A stretch of DNA of 32,100 nt from Pseudomonas syringae pv. cilantro (GTDB taxonomy: Bacteria; Pseudomonadota; Gammaproteobacteria; Pseudomonadales; Pseudomonadaceae). A model generated the notes under the pieces. The model had not been told where the DNA came from. It worked only from the letters and a program-made list of their open reading frames with translations, and did no database searches. The position numbers and the translations under genes are program-made. This document shows positions 1 through 8,405 of the stretch, in pieces. The stretch is from positions 259,205 to 291,304 of the forward strand of contig NZ_LGLN01000033.1 in NCBI RefSeq assembly GCF_001293775.1, in the 5' to 3' direction. Positions within the stretch are counted from its first letter, which is position 1; every line of letters starts with the position of its first letter.

Positions 1-40
1 GGTCTGCTCCTACACAAGCAGGAGATGCAGGTGCTTACAG

Positions 41-70
41 AGCTGCTTCTGCCCGGAGGGCGTAGGAGCT
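41..70 (-). terminator. Imperfect hairpin beyond the DUF6279 lipoprotein gene
   Basis: AGCT and GCCC arms pair with GGGC and AGCT around a GGA loop, with two mismatches and a bulge. It lies 45 bases past the stop of the minus-strand lipoprotein gene. There is no strong T-run, so it may be a dispersed REP-like repeat rather than a true terminator. A nearly identical 19-mer occurs at the other end of the window. Confidence 0.35.
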
Positions 71-114
71 TCAGGAGGTTACGACGGCGGCATCCAGGGA
101 CTTTTGTCTGGCGC

Positions 115-978
115 TTACTGCTGCGACTTCAAGCAATCCAGATCAGTGAAATCCTTGCGCATGTCAGCGATCCGGCTCAGCAAGCGGGTGCGTTGTTCCG
201 GGGTGCTCATGGCGGTGATGTCGACGATCAGGGAGATTGCAGCTTTTTCGGTCTGGTCGTAGGCCTTGCGGTATTCCGGCGTCCAGAATGTCTCACGGTC
301 CTGCAACAGGGCGGCGATGCGCTGCGGGAAGTCGCTGGACTGTCGCTGCTGCACGGTGGCAAGGAACAGGTTCTGCCAGCGCGTGCGGTTGTCGATCCAG
401 GCCTTGTTCTGTTCGCCGAGCGAGGCGGACCAGCTCTGGATGCGATCCTTCTGTGCCTGATTCAGCTTGCCGATCCACGGCGTCAGGCGCTTTTGCATGC
501 GGTCGGCGCGCTCGGCGATCTGGCGCTCAAGCGGCTGGTCGAGGTATTTGTTCTCGCGTTTGCGCTGATCCTTGGCAAACGACTCCTGCATCTCCTGCAC
601 CTGCTTGTCATCAAAGCGCGACAGCAATTCGACGGCAGACGGCGTGATCTCTCGGGAAATCTTCGATATCGCCTCTTTGGCCTCGCGGGTACGGGCCTCA
701 AGACCCTCGTAGGTCACCTGATCGTTCTTGACCATGTCCTCCAGCGTGTCCAGCCAGGCCAGATAGCTCGGCAACTGGGTGCTGCAATGCCAGCTCAGAT
801 GCTCTTTGAGGCGCGTATCCAGCCAGCCTTTCTGTTCCGAGTTCATGTCCAGATAATCGCTGAGCGTCCACGGAATGATCACGTCGAGATTGCGATACGC
901 CAAGCCCACCTGATTGCATCCGGCAAGCAGTGAGATGGTCATCAACAGTGTAATGAAGCCTTTGACAAGAGACGGCAT
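115..978 (-). CDS. DUF6279-type lipoprotein
   Basis: Predicted 287-residue lipoprotein. The N-terminus is a short hydrophobic signal followed by a lipobox (LLAGC, Cys at about residue 21), so it should be lipidated and held in the envelope. The rest is hydrophilic, rich in Gln, Arg and Glu, and predicted helical, with a conserved-looking 'IPWTLSDYLDMN' stretch after the signal. The pattern fits DUF6279 family lipoproteins, which have no assigned function. The ATG at 978 has a good upstream AAGGAG. The gene is transcribed alone, with an imperfect hairpin (41-70) beyond its stop. Family assignment is from memory of the pattern; lipoprotein status is read directly. Confidence 0.8.
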   Translation of the reverse strand: MPSLVKGFITLLMTISLLAGCNQVGLAYRNLDVIIPWTLSDYLDMNSEQKGWLDTRLKEHLSWHCSTQLPSYLAWLDTLEDMVKNDQVTYEGLEARTREAKEAISKISREITPSAVELLSRFDDKQVQEMQESFAKDQRKRENKYLDQPLERQIAERADRMQKRLTPWIGKLNQAQKDRIQSWSASLGEQNKAWIDNRTRWQNLFLATVQQRQSSDFPQRIAALLQDRETFWTPEYRKAYDQTEKAAISLIVDITAMSTPEQRTRLLSRIADMRKDFTDLDCLKSQQ

Positions 979-1047
979 GACAACTCCTTGGCGTACTGAC
1001 CTGCAGTAGAGGAGTGTAGTGGCTGGCAGTTCAACCCGGCTGGTGAG

Positions 1048-1776
1048 TTAAAAAAACGCTCGCACGGCTTTTAGCGTAAATGTGCCGTCGCACCGCGCGT
1101 TGTGGCCGCTGTAAACGCTGCAGTCACCGCCGCTCAGGCTGGAGCCGCTGTAGATCAGGTTCATGTCGATGCCCAGCCAGGGGCGTGACAAGTTCAGTGA
1201 CCAGTCGTTAAAGCCGCTGATCAGGCTGCCATCGGTAGACGCCTGCGGAAGGTCGAATTGATGATTGGCGTACTGCATGCGCACGCCCACGCCCAATCGC
1301 TCGATGGCCCCGAGGTCGACGAATACGGTGCTGTCGCGGCTGCCGACATCGTTACTGAATGCTGCGCCAACCCGACTGTTGAGCATGCGCAACCCGGCGT
1401 AAAACTCGTGGCTGTCGACCTGATCGGTATCCGGGTAGCTGTAGCGGATCATTCCCAACTCGTAGCCCAGCGTGTTATCGAAGGGTTTTTTGAAACCCAT
1501 GTACGAGTCAAGCTCCATCCCCGAGTCGGAGGCGAAGCCCATGTTGGGGGTCCACTGGCCGAAGTAGAAGCCGCTTTGATGGGTCAGGTCCAGCCCGCCA
1601 TGAAACGAGTCCGAACTGCCACTGGGCGTCACCAGCCCTTGCGCCATGCTGCGTGTGGGTGTGGTGGCAAGTTTCAGGTCGAATTGACCCAGGTCCCGCT
1701 CCAGAACCTGGGCAGAAACGGTATGAGAGAAAATCAAAGCGCTGAAAGACAGCACATGTAAGCGATGGCTGAGCAT
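1048..1776 (-). CDS. TorF-family putative porin (outer-membrane beta-barrel)
   Basis: A 242-residue exported protein. It has a signal peptide ending near VSAQ (about residue 22), then many short amphipathic beta strands and a C-terminal Phe typical of outer-membrane barrels. The stretch around residues 60-110 (GLDLTHQSGFYFGQW, ELDSYMGFK, LGYELGMIRYSYP) matches the TorF/Gcw_chp putative porin family (TIGR02001). A likely disulfide pair lies near the C-terminus (GDCSVYSGHNARCDG). The start ATG at 1776 follows AAGGAG. It appears monocistronic, in the same direction as the flanking lipoprotein genes. The substrate is unknown. Confidence 0.75.
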   Translation of the reverse strand: MLSHRLHVLSFSALIFSHTVSAQVLERDLGQFDLKLATTPTRSMAQGLVTPSGSSDSFHGGLDLTHQSGFYFGQWTPNMGFASDSGMELDSYMGFKKPFDNTLGYELGMIRYSYPDTDQVDSHEFYAGLRMLNSRVGAAFSNDVGSRDSTVFVDLGAIERLGVGVRMQYANHQFDLPQASTDGSLISGFNDWSLNLSRPWLGIDMNLIYSGSSLSGGDCSVYSGHNARCDGTFTLKAVRAFF

Positions 1777-1919
1777 GGCTCACTCCTTGATCTGCGAGGA
1801 GTGTGGTCAAAAATGGCGTATCGAAAAATGGCTGGGGAGCCGACACAAGCCGCGTGCTAGAGCGCTGTAAGGATACCGTCGAAATACTGCCCGGAATAAC
1901 CGTTCGTCGATCCGCCGGT

Positions 1920-2435
1920 CTAGTGGTCGACTGTTGCCACGTTGGCGGATGGAATGACCAGCCCGCGAATGACCACCAGGGCCTGCTCGAAAGACGGATA
2001 ACCGCTCTTGGCGACGTCCAGTTCGGCGTACTCGGAGCGATAGTGCTCGGACAATTGCGGGTCGCTGATGCTCAATTGCTGGGAGAGCAGGGCGATGGCC
2101 AGCGGGTGCTTGTGTTTTGCAGCGGTTTGCAACAAGTCGACGATCTGCTTCTGATCGGCCTGCTGGCGGATCAGCAATACCGCCTGATAGAACTCCGCTT
2201 CGCCCGACGCATCCTCGATGCCGGCACGGCGCAGGATGGCTTCGGCCAGTTCGTAATTCTCGCGGTTATCTTCGCTGATCAACAGTTTGGCCTGGAGCAT
2301 GTCGTTCTGATACAGCAGATGCTCTGCCCGGCAAGGGCTGTCGGTAAGCTGACTGTCATTGGGGCCATTTTCGCAGTGGTGCGACGCGCAGCCACCGAGA
2401 TAGACAAGTGCGCCGAAAAGCATCCAGTTCTTCAT
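1920..2435 (-). CDS. Hypothetical lipoprotein
   Basis: I chose the ATG at 2435, giving 171 residues beginning MKNWMLFGALVYLGGCAS. This places a proper lipobox (YLGGC) right after a short hydrophobic segment; the longer frame open to 2489 would bury it. Two more cysteines (HHCENG and SPCRAEH) follow the lipidated one. The rest is predicted helical, with Ala- and Leu-rich repeats around residues 60-120 that recall SEL1/TPR-like solenoids, but no clear repeat consensus is visible. Function is not recognised. The ribosome-binding site is weak (GGAA). Confidence 0.65.
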   Translation of the reverse strand: MKNWMLFGALVYLGGCASHHCENGPNDSQLTDSPCRAEHLLYQNDMLQAKLLISEDNRENYELAEAILRRAGIEDASGEAEFYQAVLLIRQQADQKQIVDLLQTAAKHKHPLAIALLSQQLSISDPQLSEHYRSEYAELDVAKSGYPSFEQALVVIRGLVIPSANVATVDH

Positions 2436-2600
2436 TCGAGCATTCCGCAAATGAGACAGCGTCCAGAGCGTGGTCCAGCTCGTGGCCATAGTGATATCAG
2501 AGAAGAGAGTAGCAGCGAGACCGGAAGAATATCCAGCGAAGGATCGTCAATCTAGCGCCTTGGCGGCAAGACGCATAGAGATCGACTGGCGCAGGCAGTG

Positions 2601-2789
2601 TTACTTTTTACCCAGATTGATCTGTTTGGACGGTGCGAAAGTCTGGCCACTCACGCCTTTGGCAATTTGCTGAATTTCGCCGCCGGATTTCAGGAAAGCC
2701 GCGATTTGCGCATTGATCGAGTCGCTCGTTTCAACGGCTGGGGCGGGTTTGGCTTTCGAGTGGGATGCTTTGATACGCATGGCTGCCAT
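2601..2789 (-). CDS. Small conserved hypothetical protein
   Basis: A 62-residue protein with a basic, Lys/Ala/Pro-rich N-terminus and a conserved-looking core, SINAQIAAFLKSGGEIQQI. Similar cores (INxQIxxFLxxGGxIQxI) occur in several small Pseudomonas proteins, some annotated as regulators; this is recalled, not checked. The start is ambiguous: ATG 2789 has AAGG only about 3 bases upstream, while ATG 2780 has the same AAGG about 12 bases upstream. No signal peptide or membrane segment. Function unknown. Confidence 0.6.
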   Translation of the reverse strand: MAAMRIKASHSKAKPAPAVETSDSINAQIAAFLKSGGEIQQIAKGVSGQTFAPSKQINLGKK

Positions 2790-3060
2790 TTACCTTCATA
2801 AACGTAATACGGCCAGCCAGAATACAGGAAATGCCGGAATCCTGCTTGGCAAATATGGCAGCTGTCAGGTGACATATAAAGATGGCATCCGCCGTCGGAA
2901 TGCTCCGTAACCCGCGTAAATAACTGTTTCTAATCAAAAGATCATGGGCGTCTACACAGGGCAGATGTGCCAGGCCCACGTAAGCCTGTCAGGGAAACTG
3001 ACGAGCGGATGTCTCGTTTGCTCCTGGACTACGCAGCGCGAACCCGGACACAAAGTCGGG

Positions 3061-3066
3061 TAGAAT
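3061..3066 (+). promoter_or_regulatory. Possible sigma-70 -10 element before the S1-domain gene
   Basis: TAGAAT lies 29 bases before the start codon of the S1-domain gene. No good -35 is visible at the proper distance. The rest of the 2790-3094 intergenic stretch holds nothing else I can recognise. Confidence 0.3.
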
Positions 3067-3094
3067 GCCGCCCACGTAATGAGGGTATCTGGAA

Positions 3095-3931
3095 ATGGCT
3101 TTAATCGGGCGCTACAACAGCTTGCAAATCGTCAAGCACACTCACTTCGGTCTGTATCTGGATGGTGCGCAGGACGGCGAAATTCTGCTGCCCAATCGCT
3201 ACATCCCCAAGGATGTGCCGACCGAAGATGAAGACTGGCTCAACGTCTTCGTCTATCTGGACAGCGAAGACAAGCTGATCGCCACCACTGAAAAACCCAA
3301 GGTTCAGGTGGGTGAGTTCGCCAGCCTCAAGGTGGTCGAAGTCAACAGTATCGGGGTGTTCCTCGACTGGGGCCTGCCCAAGGATCTGCTGCTGCCGTAT
3401 TCTGAAGAGAAGCGCACCTTGCAGGCCGGCGAATATTGCGTGGTGCACGTTTATCTCGACAAGCACACCCGGCGCATCACGGCCACTGCGCGGCTGGATC
3501 GCTATCTGGACAAGACCCCGGTCAACTACAGCGTCGGGCAGGAAGTTGACCTGCTGGTGGCGGAAGCGACCGACATGGGCTTCAAGGCCATTATCAACAA
3601 CAAGCACTGGGGCCTGATTCACAAGAACGAAGTGTTCAAATTCATGCGTGCAGGCAAGCAGGAAAAAGGCTTCATCAAGGAAATTCGCGCCGATGGCAAC
3701 ATCAGCCTGAGCCTGCAACCGGTCGGTGCAGAAGCGGCCAGCAGCCTGAATTCGAAGATTCTTTCCAGGCTGCGCGAAAACAACGGCACGTTGCCGGTCA
3801 GCGACAAGAGCGATCCGCAGGTCATCAGCGGTCTGTTCGGCGTCAGCAAGGGCAACTTCAAGAAGGCCATTGGTGCGTTATACAAGCAGGGGCAGATCGT
3901 GATTCACGCCGATCGTATCGATCTGGTCTGA
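3095..3931 (+). CDS. S1-domain RNA-binding protein, CvfB/YitL family
   Basis: A 278-residue cytoplasmic protein with the layout of CvfB-type proteins: tandem S1-like OB folds and a C-terminal winged helix. Visible blocks are residues 1-60 (GRYNSLQIVKHTHFGLYLDG), 70-130 (ASLKVVEVNSIGVFLDWGLP), about 150-215 (VGQEVDLLVAEATDMGFKAI) and a winged-helix tail (VISGLFGVSKGNFKKAIGAL YKQG). Each S1 block shows the usual alternating strands and GxFLDWGL-type turn. It probably binds single-stranded RNA; in firmicutes CvfB affects virulence gene expression. The gene stands alone, convergent with the downstream oxidoreductase gene. Confidence 0.85.
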   Translation: MALIGRYNSLQIVKHTHFGLYLDGAQDGEILLPNRYIPKDVPTEDEDWLNVFVYLDSEDKLIATTEKPKVQVGEFASLKVVEVNSIGVFLDWGLPKDLLLPYSEEKRTLQAGEYCVVHVYLDKHTRRITATARLDRYLDKTPVNYSVGQEVDLLVAEATDMGFKAIINNKHWGLIHKNEVFKFMRAGKQEKGFIKEIRADGNISLSLQPVGAEAASSLNSKILSRLRENNGTLPVSDKSDPQVISGLFGVSKGNFKKAIGALYKQGQIVIHADRIDLV

Positions 3932-3977
3932 CCGATCGTTGCCTGCCCGGACACCCTGAGCGTGCGCTCGATGCACC

Positions 3978-4610
3978 TCAGGCCCAGGCTGCGAGTGCAT
4001 CGATTTCCCGGCTCAGGCGCTCGAACGGCAGCGTGCCGTTGAACACCCTGGCTTGCTCCAGCGCTTCGTCGCTGTGCCGCAGCAGTATGGCGGGTACGGC
4101 CCTGAGCCCCAGTTTCTGCGCCAGTTGCTGGTCTGCCAGCACTTGAGTTTCGTAATGGCTGGCGGTAAGCGCCCGCTCCAGCGCCTGGTGGTCCAGGCCG
4201 ACGCCGCCGCCCAGTTCCAGCAACGTGTGCACCTCGCCTATGTTCAGGCCCTTCTCGAAAAAAGCCTTGAAGGCTTCCTTGTGAAAAACCTCGAAACGCC
4301 CCGTTTCGCGGGCAAATGCTGCGGCTTCCAGGGCCTTGCGGCTGCGCGGCTGGACGGTCGGCATTTTCATCACGATCTGACGCCGGTCAGCCATTGGCAA
4401 TACTGAGCGTGACCAGGTTTCGCGCAGGTAATCGGCATTCGGATCGAGCGCAGTCAGCGGGTCAGGACGCAATTCGAACGCGTGCCAATTGAATTCGAGC
4501 CGCTCGCCGTAAGTCTGGCCAAGCTGCTCCAGGACGGACAACTGCAAGTAGCAGAACGGGCAGACATAGTCGCTCCAGACATCGATTTTCAGCGGGGCAA
4601 CAGTGTTCAT
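3978..4610 (-). CDS. FrnE-like DsbA-family oxidoreductase
   Basis: A 210-residue thioredoxin-fold protein with the active-site CPFC (Cys17, Cys20) near the N-terminus and the helical insertion of the FrnE/2-hydroxychromene isomerase-like branch of the DsbA family. The cis-Pro loop is visible as LGLRAVPAILL. There is no signal peptide, so it should act in the cytosol, probably on disulfides or glutathione-type substrates. I chose ATG 4610 because the AGGAG lies inside the longer frame that begins with TTG at 4628. The substrate cannot be told from sequence. Confidence 0.85.
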   Translation of the reverse strand: MNTVAPLKIDVWSDYVCPFCYLQLSVLEQLGQTYGERLEFNWHAFELRPDPLTALDPNADYLRETWSRSVLPMADRRQIVMKMPTVQPRSRKALEAAAFARETGRFEVFHKEAFKAFFEKGLNIGEVHTLLELGGGVGLDHQALERALTASHYETQVLADQQLAQKLGLRAVPAILLRHSDEALEQARVFNGTLPFERLSREIDALAAWA

Positions 4611-4744
4611 TCGAAAAAAACTCCTCAACGCTAGTTAACACTGACTGCTGTAAGCGCTGAAAAGTTTTGACAATGGAAGGATCAATTTACGTCGCTGACC
4701 GGTCATATCGTTATTCAGGCCTTTCATCTTGATCAAGGAGTTCC

Positions 4745-5146
4745 ATGAAAAAATATCTTGCGGCTTACTTCGCCACACTGCTGGCGTTTCTGATCCTTGA
4801 TGGCCTTTGGCTGGGTGTGATCATGGGACCGACTTACCGCGAATGGCTGGGGCCACTGATGCTGCCCACGCCGGTGATCGGGCCGGCGGTAGCGTTCTAT
4901 CTGCTTTACGGGGTGGGCGTAGTGGTGTTCGGCGTAATGCCTGCGGTCCGCGAACAGCGCTTGGGGCGGGCGACGCTGTACAGCGGTCTGCTCGGGCTGG
5001 TCGCTTACGGCACGTATGATTTGACCAACTGGGCGACGCTGCAGGGCTGGCCCGCGCAACTGGCGCTGGTGGACCTGGCCTGGGGCACGGTGGTTTCGGC
5101 GTTGGCCGGGACGGCGGGGTATCTTGCGGTGCGCCGCTTTACTTGA
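4745..5146 (+). CDS. DUF2177 family inner-membrane protein
   Basis: A 133-residue protein with four hydrophobic segments (about residues 5-27, 44-66, 77-95 and 105-128). Conserved DUF2177 landmarks are visible: DGLWLGVIMGPTY in the first segment, AFYLLYGVGVVVFG in the second, and GLVAYGTYDLTNWATLQGWP between the third and fourth. The family is unassigned; in some bacteria it sits beside ECF sigma or cyclopropane-synthase-like genes, but no such neighbour is present here. The start at 4745 has a strong AAGGAG. A symmetrical hairpin follows the gene. Confidence 0.85.
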   Translation: MKKYLAAYFATLLAFLILDGLWLGVIMGPTYREWLGPLMLPTPVIGPAVAFYLLYGVGVVVFGVMPAVREQRLGRATLYSGLLGLVAYGTYDLTNWATLQGWPAQLALVDLAWGTVVSALAGTAGYLAVRRFT

Positions 5147-5195
5147 GCTTGCTTCACTTGATGTTGTCGGCTGACAGCAACCCTGTCGACAGCCT

Positions 5196-5220
5196 GAAAA
5201 GTCGCAATCAGGCGACTTTC
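5196..5220. terminator. Bidirectional hairpin between convergent genes
   Basis: AAAGTCGC pairs perfectly with GCGACTTT around a 6-base loop, flanked by short A and T runs. It lies between the plus-strand DUF2177 gene and the minus-strand gene ending at 5240, so it could serve both. Confidence 0.65.
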
Positions 5221-5239
5221 ATTCAGCGCGACAGCGTGC

Positions 5240-5620
5240 TTACTTTTGCAGAAAGCCGGCAAAGCTCAGGTTGCTGCCCTTGGGGCGCATGTCTTTGAGG
5301 AACGAGTCCTTGTCGGCGCTCAACTCCAGGCTGACGGTCGGCTTGCGCTTGTCGGCATTGCGCACCTCAAGGCCTTCCATGTGATCGCGCATGAAGACTG
5401 TGGTCACTTTCAGATGCAGCAGTTGATCAGTCTCAGGCGTGTGCATCAGCAGGTGCAGCCACTCGTACTGACCTACTTGCAGGCGCGGGACCGGCAGGTC
5501 GAACCACCAGATGTTGCGCTTGGGGTCGAGCACGGCAAAGTGAGTGTTGTTGACGCCAAGCACTGCGCCGCCCAGATCCTGGTTTCTGCGCGCAATGGCC
5601 AGCTTTTTATCGAGTTTCAT
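5240..5620 (-). CDS. Conserved hypothetical protein
   Basis: A 126-residue soluble protein starting MKLDKKLAIARRNQ. ATG 5620 is preceded by AGGAA at good spacing; the open frame extends upstream to 5692, but that part shows no coding character. It has a likely small beta-rich domain (GGAVLGVNNTHFAVLDPKRN, IWWFDLPVPRLQVGQYEWLH) and a Lys-rich C-terminal part. No signal peptide, membrane segment or known catalytic motif. I do not recognise the family. Confidence 0.65.
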   Translation of the reverse strand: MKLDKKLAIARRNQDLGGAVLGVNNTHFAVLDPKRNIWWFDLPVPRLQVGQYEWLHLLMHTPETDQLLHLKVTTVFMRDHMEGLEVRNADKRKPTVSLELSADKDSFLKDMRPKGSNLSFAGFLQK

Positions 5621-5866
5621 AATGTTCCTGCCAATCGGATTGTTCAGCCTGTCGGCCTTGCCGGCACAACGGTGCCGCGCATTCTCGCACAAAGTTCGTC
5701 ACAACTCGCCGTGAACGCACGAAATGCAGGCATGCATGGCAGTAGACGAGCGGTACAAACGCACCGAAATATTCTTGCAACTCTTGGCGCGGGGCGCGGG
5801 TCAATCATTACGTCGAGTACGACATCCGATTCCAGTGCGGTCCTCAGCAGACCCAGGAGATTTTCG

Positions 5867-6058
5867 ATGAGCAGCACCAGCGATAAAGTCAAAGGCATGG
5901 CCAACGAAGCAGTTGGTAACGTCAAGCAGGCTGTTGGCAAGGCTACCGACAATACTAAGCTGCAGGGTGAAGGCAAGGCGCAAGAGCTGAAAGGCGAAGG
6001 CCAGCAGGCAAAAGGCGAAGTGAAAGACGCTATCAAGAAAGGCATCGACAAGGTGTAA
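5867..6058 (+). CDS. CsbD family stress-response protein
   Basis: A 63-residue, highly charged, Lys/Ala/Gly/Gln-rich protein. The repeated KVKGMANEAVGNVKQAVGKAT and GEGKAQELKGEGQQAKGEVKDA segments are the signature of the CsbD family (YjbJ in E. coli), abundant small hydrophilic proteins induced by general stress or stationary phase. ATG 5867 follows AGGAG (5855-5859); the frame open upstream to 5246 is antisense to the preceding gene and not coding. A strong hairpin follows. Confidence 0.92.
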   Translation: MSSTSDKVKGMANEAVGNVKQAVGKATDNTKLQGEGKAQELKGEGQQAKGEVKDAIKKGIDKV

Positions 6059-6104
6059 GCTGACCGTTTCCGGCGTTTGAACACCCGGAACAGGCGACAC
6101 TGCT

Positions 6105-6128
6105 AACGGCCATCCGCGGATGGCCGTT
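6105..6128 (+). terminator. Hairpin after the CsbD gene
   Basis: A perfect 11-bp stem (AACGGCCATCC / GGATGGCCGTT) with a 2-base GC loop, 46 bases past the CsbD stop. The following T-run is weak (ATGCTTTCT). Confidence 0.65.
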
Positions 6129-6284
6129 ATGCTTTCTGCGCTGTGGAAGTGAAACCTTTCATGACCTGTCCAGTCAATGTGCCATCGGTAATCGCAGGAC
6201 CGTTCCATTGGAAGTACCGGCCGATGCAGGAAATTCCGGTCTTCAGGATGTTAGGTATTCCAGTACGGAGCGAGAGGAAGCGCC

Positions 6285-7256
6285 ATGATTTTTCCCCATT
6301 TGCGTCATTTGCGAATCAGTAAAGTGCTGGTGCGCACCGTCAACGAGTTTCTCGATGACGAGATGTCCACCTATGCCTCGGCACTGGCTTACCAGATGCT
6401 GTTTTCGTTGTTCCCGTTCCTGTTGTTCCTGATCGCATTGATCGGCTTTTTGCATTTGCCGGACTTTTTCTCCTGGCTGCGGCTGCAATCCGAGTTCCTG
6501 TTGCCACCTCAGGCCCTTGAACAGGTCAACCCGGTCATCGATCAGTTGCAGCAATCGAAGGGGGGGCTGCTGTCGATCGGTATCGTGATCGCACTGTGGA
6601 CAGCTTCTGCTGGCGTGCGCCTGATGATGAGCGCCATGAACGCCGCTTATGATGTGGTCGAAGGCCGGCCGATCTGGAAACGTTTTCCCCTGTCGATCCT
6701 GTACACCATCGGGATTGCCGGCATGTTGCTGGCAGCGGCGGCTTTCATGGTGCTCGGGCCGCAGGTCATGAACTGGATCGCCGCCCAGGTCGGCATGGAA
6801 GAGTTCATCGTCACGCTGTGGACCATCCTGCGCTGGCCGGCCATCATTCTGCTGCTGATGATCGCTGTCGCGCTGATCTATTACGTGATGCCTGACGTCA
6901 AACAGGAATTCCGCTTCATCACGCCGGGTTCGGTCCTGGCGGTCGTGGTGTGGATCGTGGCCTCACTGGCATTCGGTTTCTACGTCAAGACTTTCGCCGA
7001 CTACAACGCCATGTACGGCAGTATCGGCGCGATCATCGTGTTGCTGCTGTACTTCTATATTTCGGCTGCCGTGCTGTTGCTGGGCGCGGAAATGAATGCG
7101 GTGATCGAGCACATGTCGGCCGAAGGCAAGGAAGCCGGCGAAAAAGAGCCGGGCGATGGTCTGGGCGACGAGCAGAACGAGGACGGCGGTAAACAGCATG
7201 TGTCCGGTCTGGGTCGCGATCACTCCGTGCCGCTGGCCAAGCCTGATGAAACCTGA
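6285..7256 (+). CDS. YihY/BrkB family inner-membrane protein
   Basis: A 323-residue polytopic membrane protein with about six hydrophobic segments. Family landmarks are the N-terminal STYASALAYQMLFSLFPFLLF, the segment around LWTASAGVRLMMSAMNAAYDV, and the C-terminal SLAFGFYVKTFADYNAMYGS followed by GAIIVLLLYFYISAAVLLLG AEMN. This is the YihY/virulence factor BrkB fold (formerly mis-named RNase BN). The molecular role is unclear, with transport suggested. The last 50 residues are an acidic, disordered tail. The start follows GAGGAA. The deformylase gene begins 46 bases downstream and may be cotranscribed. Confidence 0.9.
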   Translation: MIFPHLRHLRISKVLVRTVNEFLDDEMSTYASALAYQMLFSLFPFLLFLIALIGFLHLPDFFSWLRLQSEFLLPPQALEQVNPVIDQLQQSKGGLLSIGIVIALWTASAGVRLMMSAMNAAYDVVEGRPIWKRFPLSILYTIGIAGMLLAAAAFMVLGPQVMNWIAAQVGMEEFIVTLWTILRWPAIILLLMIAVALIYYVMPDVKQEFRFITPGSVLAVVVWIVASLAFGFYVKTFADYNAMYGSIGAIIVLLLYFYISAAVLLLGAEMNAVIEHMSAEGKEAGEKEPGDGLGDEQNEDGGKQHVSGLGRDHSVPLAKPDET

Positions 7257-7302
7257 TCGGTAACTGTGGCAAGATCGCTTTTTACGTGAAGGGCAGGTGG
7301 CA

Positions 7303-7842
7303 ATGATCCGTAACATTCTGAAGATGGGCGATGAGCGTCTGCTGCGCATTGCCCCTCCAGTGCCCACGGAAATGTTCGGCAGCAGCGAGCTGAATACACT
7401 CATTGCCGACATGTTTGAAACCATGCACAGTGTCAGTGGCGTGGGGTTGGCGGCACCGCAGATCGGTGTCGACCTGCAACTGGTCATCTTCGACTTCGAA
7501 CGTAACGAGCGTTATCCGCAGGCCGAAGCGGTTCCCCAGACCATTCTGCTCAACCCGCTCATTACGCCCCTGAGCCCCGAGCTCGAAGAGGGTTGGGAAG
7601 GGTGCCTGTCGGTGCCCGGCTTGCGTGGCATGGTCGACCGCTACCAGAGCATCCGTTACGAGGGTTTCGATCCCGAAGGCAAGCCGATCGAGCGCATCGC
7701 CCGCGGTTTTCACGCGCGGGTTGTCCAGCATGAATGCGATCACCTGATCGGCCGTCTATACCCGTCGCGCATCACCGACTTCAGCAAGTTCGGTTTCATG
7801 GACGTCATGTTTCCGGACATGGACCCCAACGCTGACGAATGA
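7303..7842 (+). CDS. def: Peptide deformylase
   Basis: A 179-residue Fe/Zn-dependent hydrolase that removes the N-formyl group from new proteins. All three motifs are present: GVGLAAPQ (46-53), EGCLSVPG (99-106, metal ligand Cys101) and QHECDHLIG (142-150; His143 and His147 ligands, Glu144 catalytic). I prefer ATG 7303 over GTG 7297 because GAAGGG sits 9 bases before the ATG. It is not next to fmt as the main def usually is, so it is probably a second deformylase paralogue (inference). Confidence 0.93.
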   Translation: MIRNILKMGDERLLRIAPPVPTEMFGSSELNTLIADMFETMHSVSGVGLAAPQIGVDLQLVIFDFERNERYPQAEAVPQTILLNPLITPLSPELEEGWEGCLSVPGLRGMVDRYQSIRYEGFDPEGKPIERIARGFHARVVQHECDHLIGRLYPSRITDFSKFGFMDVMFPDMDPNADE

Positions 7843-7872
7843 TCGGCCAGCAACTCAGGCTTCTCCACATCT

Positions 7873-8277
7873 CTATCGACACAAGGCAATCAGCGGCTTG
7901 CTGCGGCTGTAGCGCATCAATCGCTCGCCCAGGGGCTGTGGCAAACGCTGGGCAACGTCAAAACCCATACGTTGATAAAACGCCAGCAGATCAGGATGGC
8001 AAAACAACCAGACGGGGCCTTCCAGCGAGCGGGTTGCAGCGCCGATCAGGCCGTGTGCCACGTGCTTGCCGCGCATCGAAGGCGCCACGAACAGAGCGTT
8101 CAGCCAATGACCGTCCGCCACCGGGCTGAGGCTCAACGCGCCGATAATGTCCGGTTGTCTGGCCACCCACACCTCGCCCTTGCTGGCGGCGCGCATCGAT
8201 GACTGATGCTCGCGATAGAACTTGCCCAGCAAGGGGCGGCAATCGTCAGGCAGCGTACAAAAGGTGATGTCGGACAT
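7873..8277 (-). CDS. GNAT family N-acetyltransferase
   Basis: About 134 residues from ATG 8277. The acetyl-CoA-binding region is visible as LNALFVAPSMRGKHVAHGLI (motif A, with RGKHVAHGL in place of the usual R/QxxGxG/A), followed by a C-terminal FYQRMGFDVAQRL typical of small GNAT enzymes. The upstream start is uncertain: no good ribosome-binding site precedes 8277, and an in-frame ATG at 8328 would add 17 residues without domain content. Convergent with def. The substrate is unknown. Confidence 0.8.
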   Translation of the reverse strand: MSDITFCTLPDDCRPLLGKFYREHQSSMRAASKGEVWVARQPDIIGALSLSPVADGHWLNALFVAPSMRGKHVAHGLIGAATRSLEGPVWLFCHPDLLAFYQRMGFDVAQRLPQPLGERLMRYSRSKPLIALCR

Positions 8278-8405
8278 CGCGGGCGGCTCGACAGCTCGGA
8301 ATGAAGGGCTAGCATCATACCGCGACAACTAATGGTGTCGCGCCGGTGTCGATACTTTCAGGCTTCCCAAGCCAATCCGATCCTGCCATGCCATCCGAGG
8401 TGTAC

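Noticed and set aside
25..933. 302-codon plus-strand open frame
   Set aside because: Antisense shadow of the lipoprotein gene at 115-978, which has a ribosome-binding site, signal and lipobox. The plus-strand frame has no domain and an Arg/Leu-rich composition typical of reverse-strand reading.
2690..2979. Several short overlapping frames on both strands
   Set aside because: None has a ribosome-binding site with a plausible protein; they overlap the small gene at 2601-2789 and the following intergenic region.
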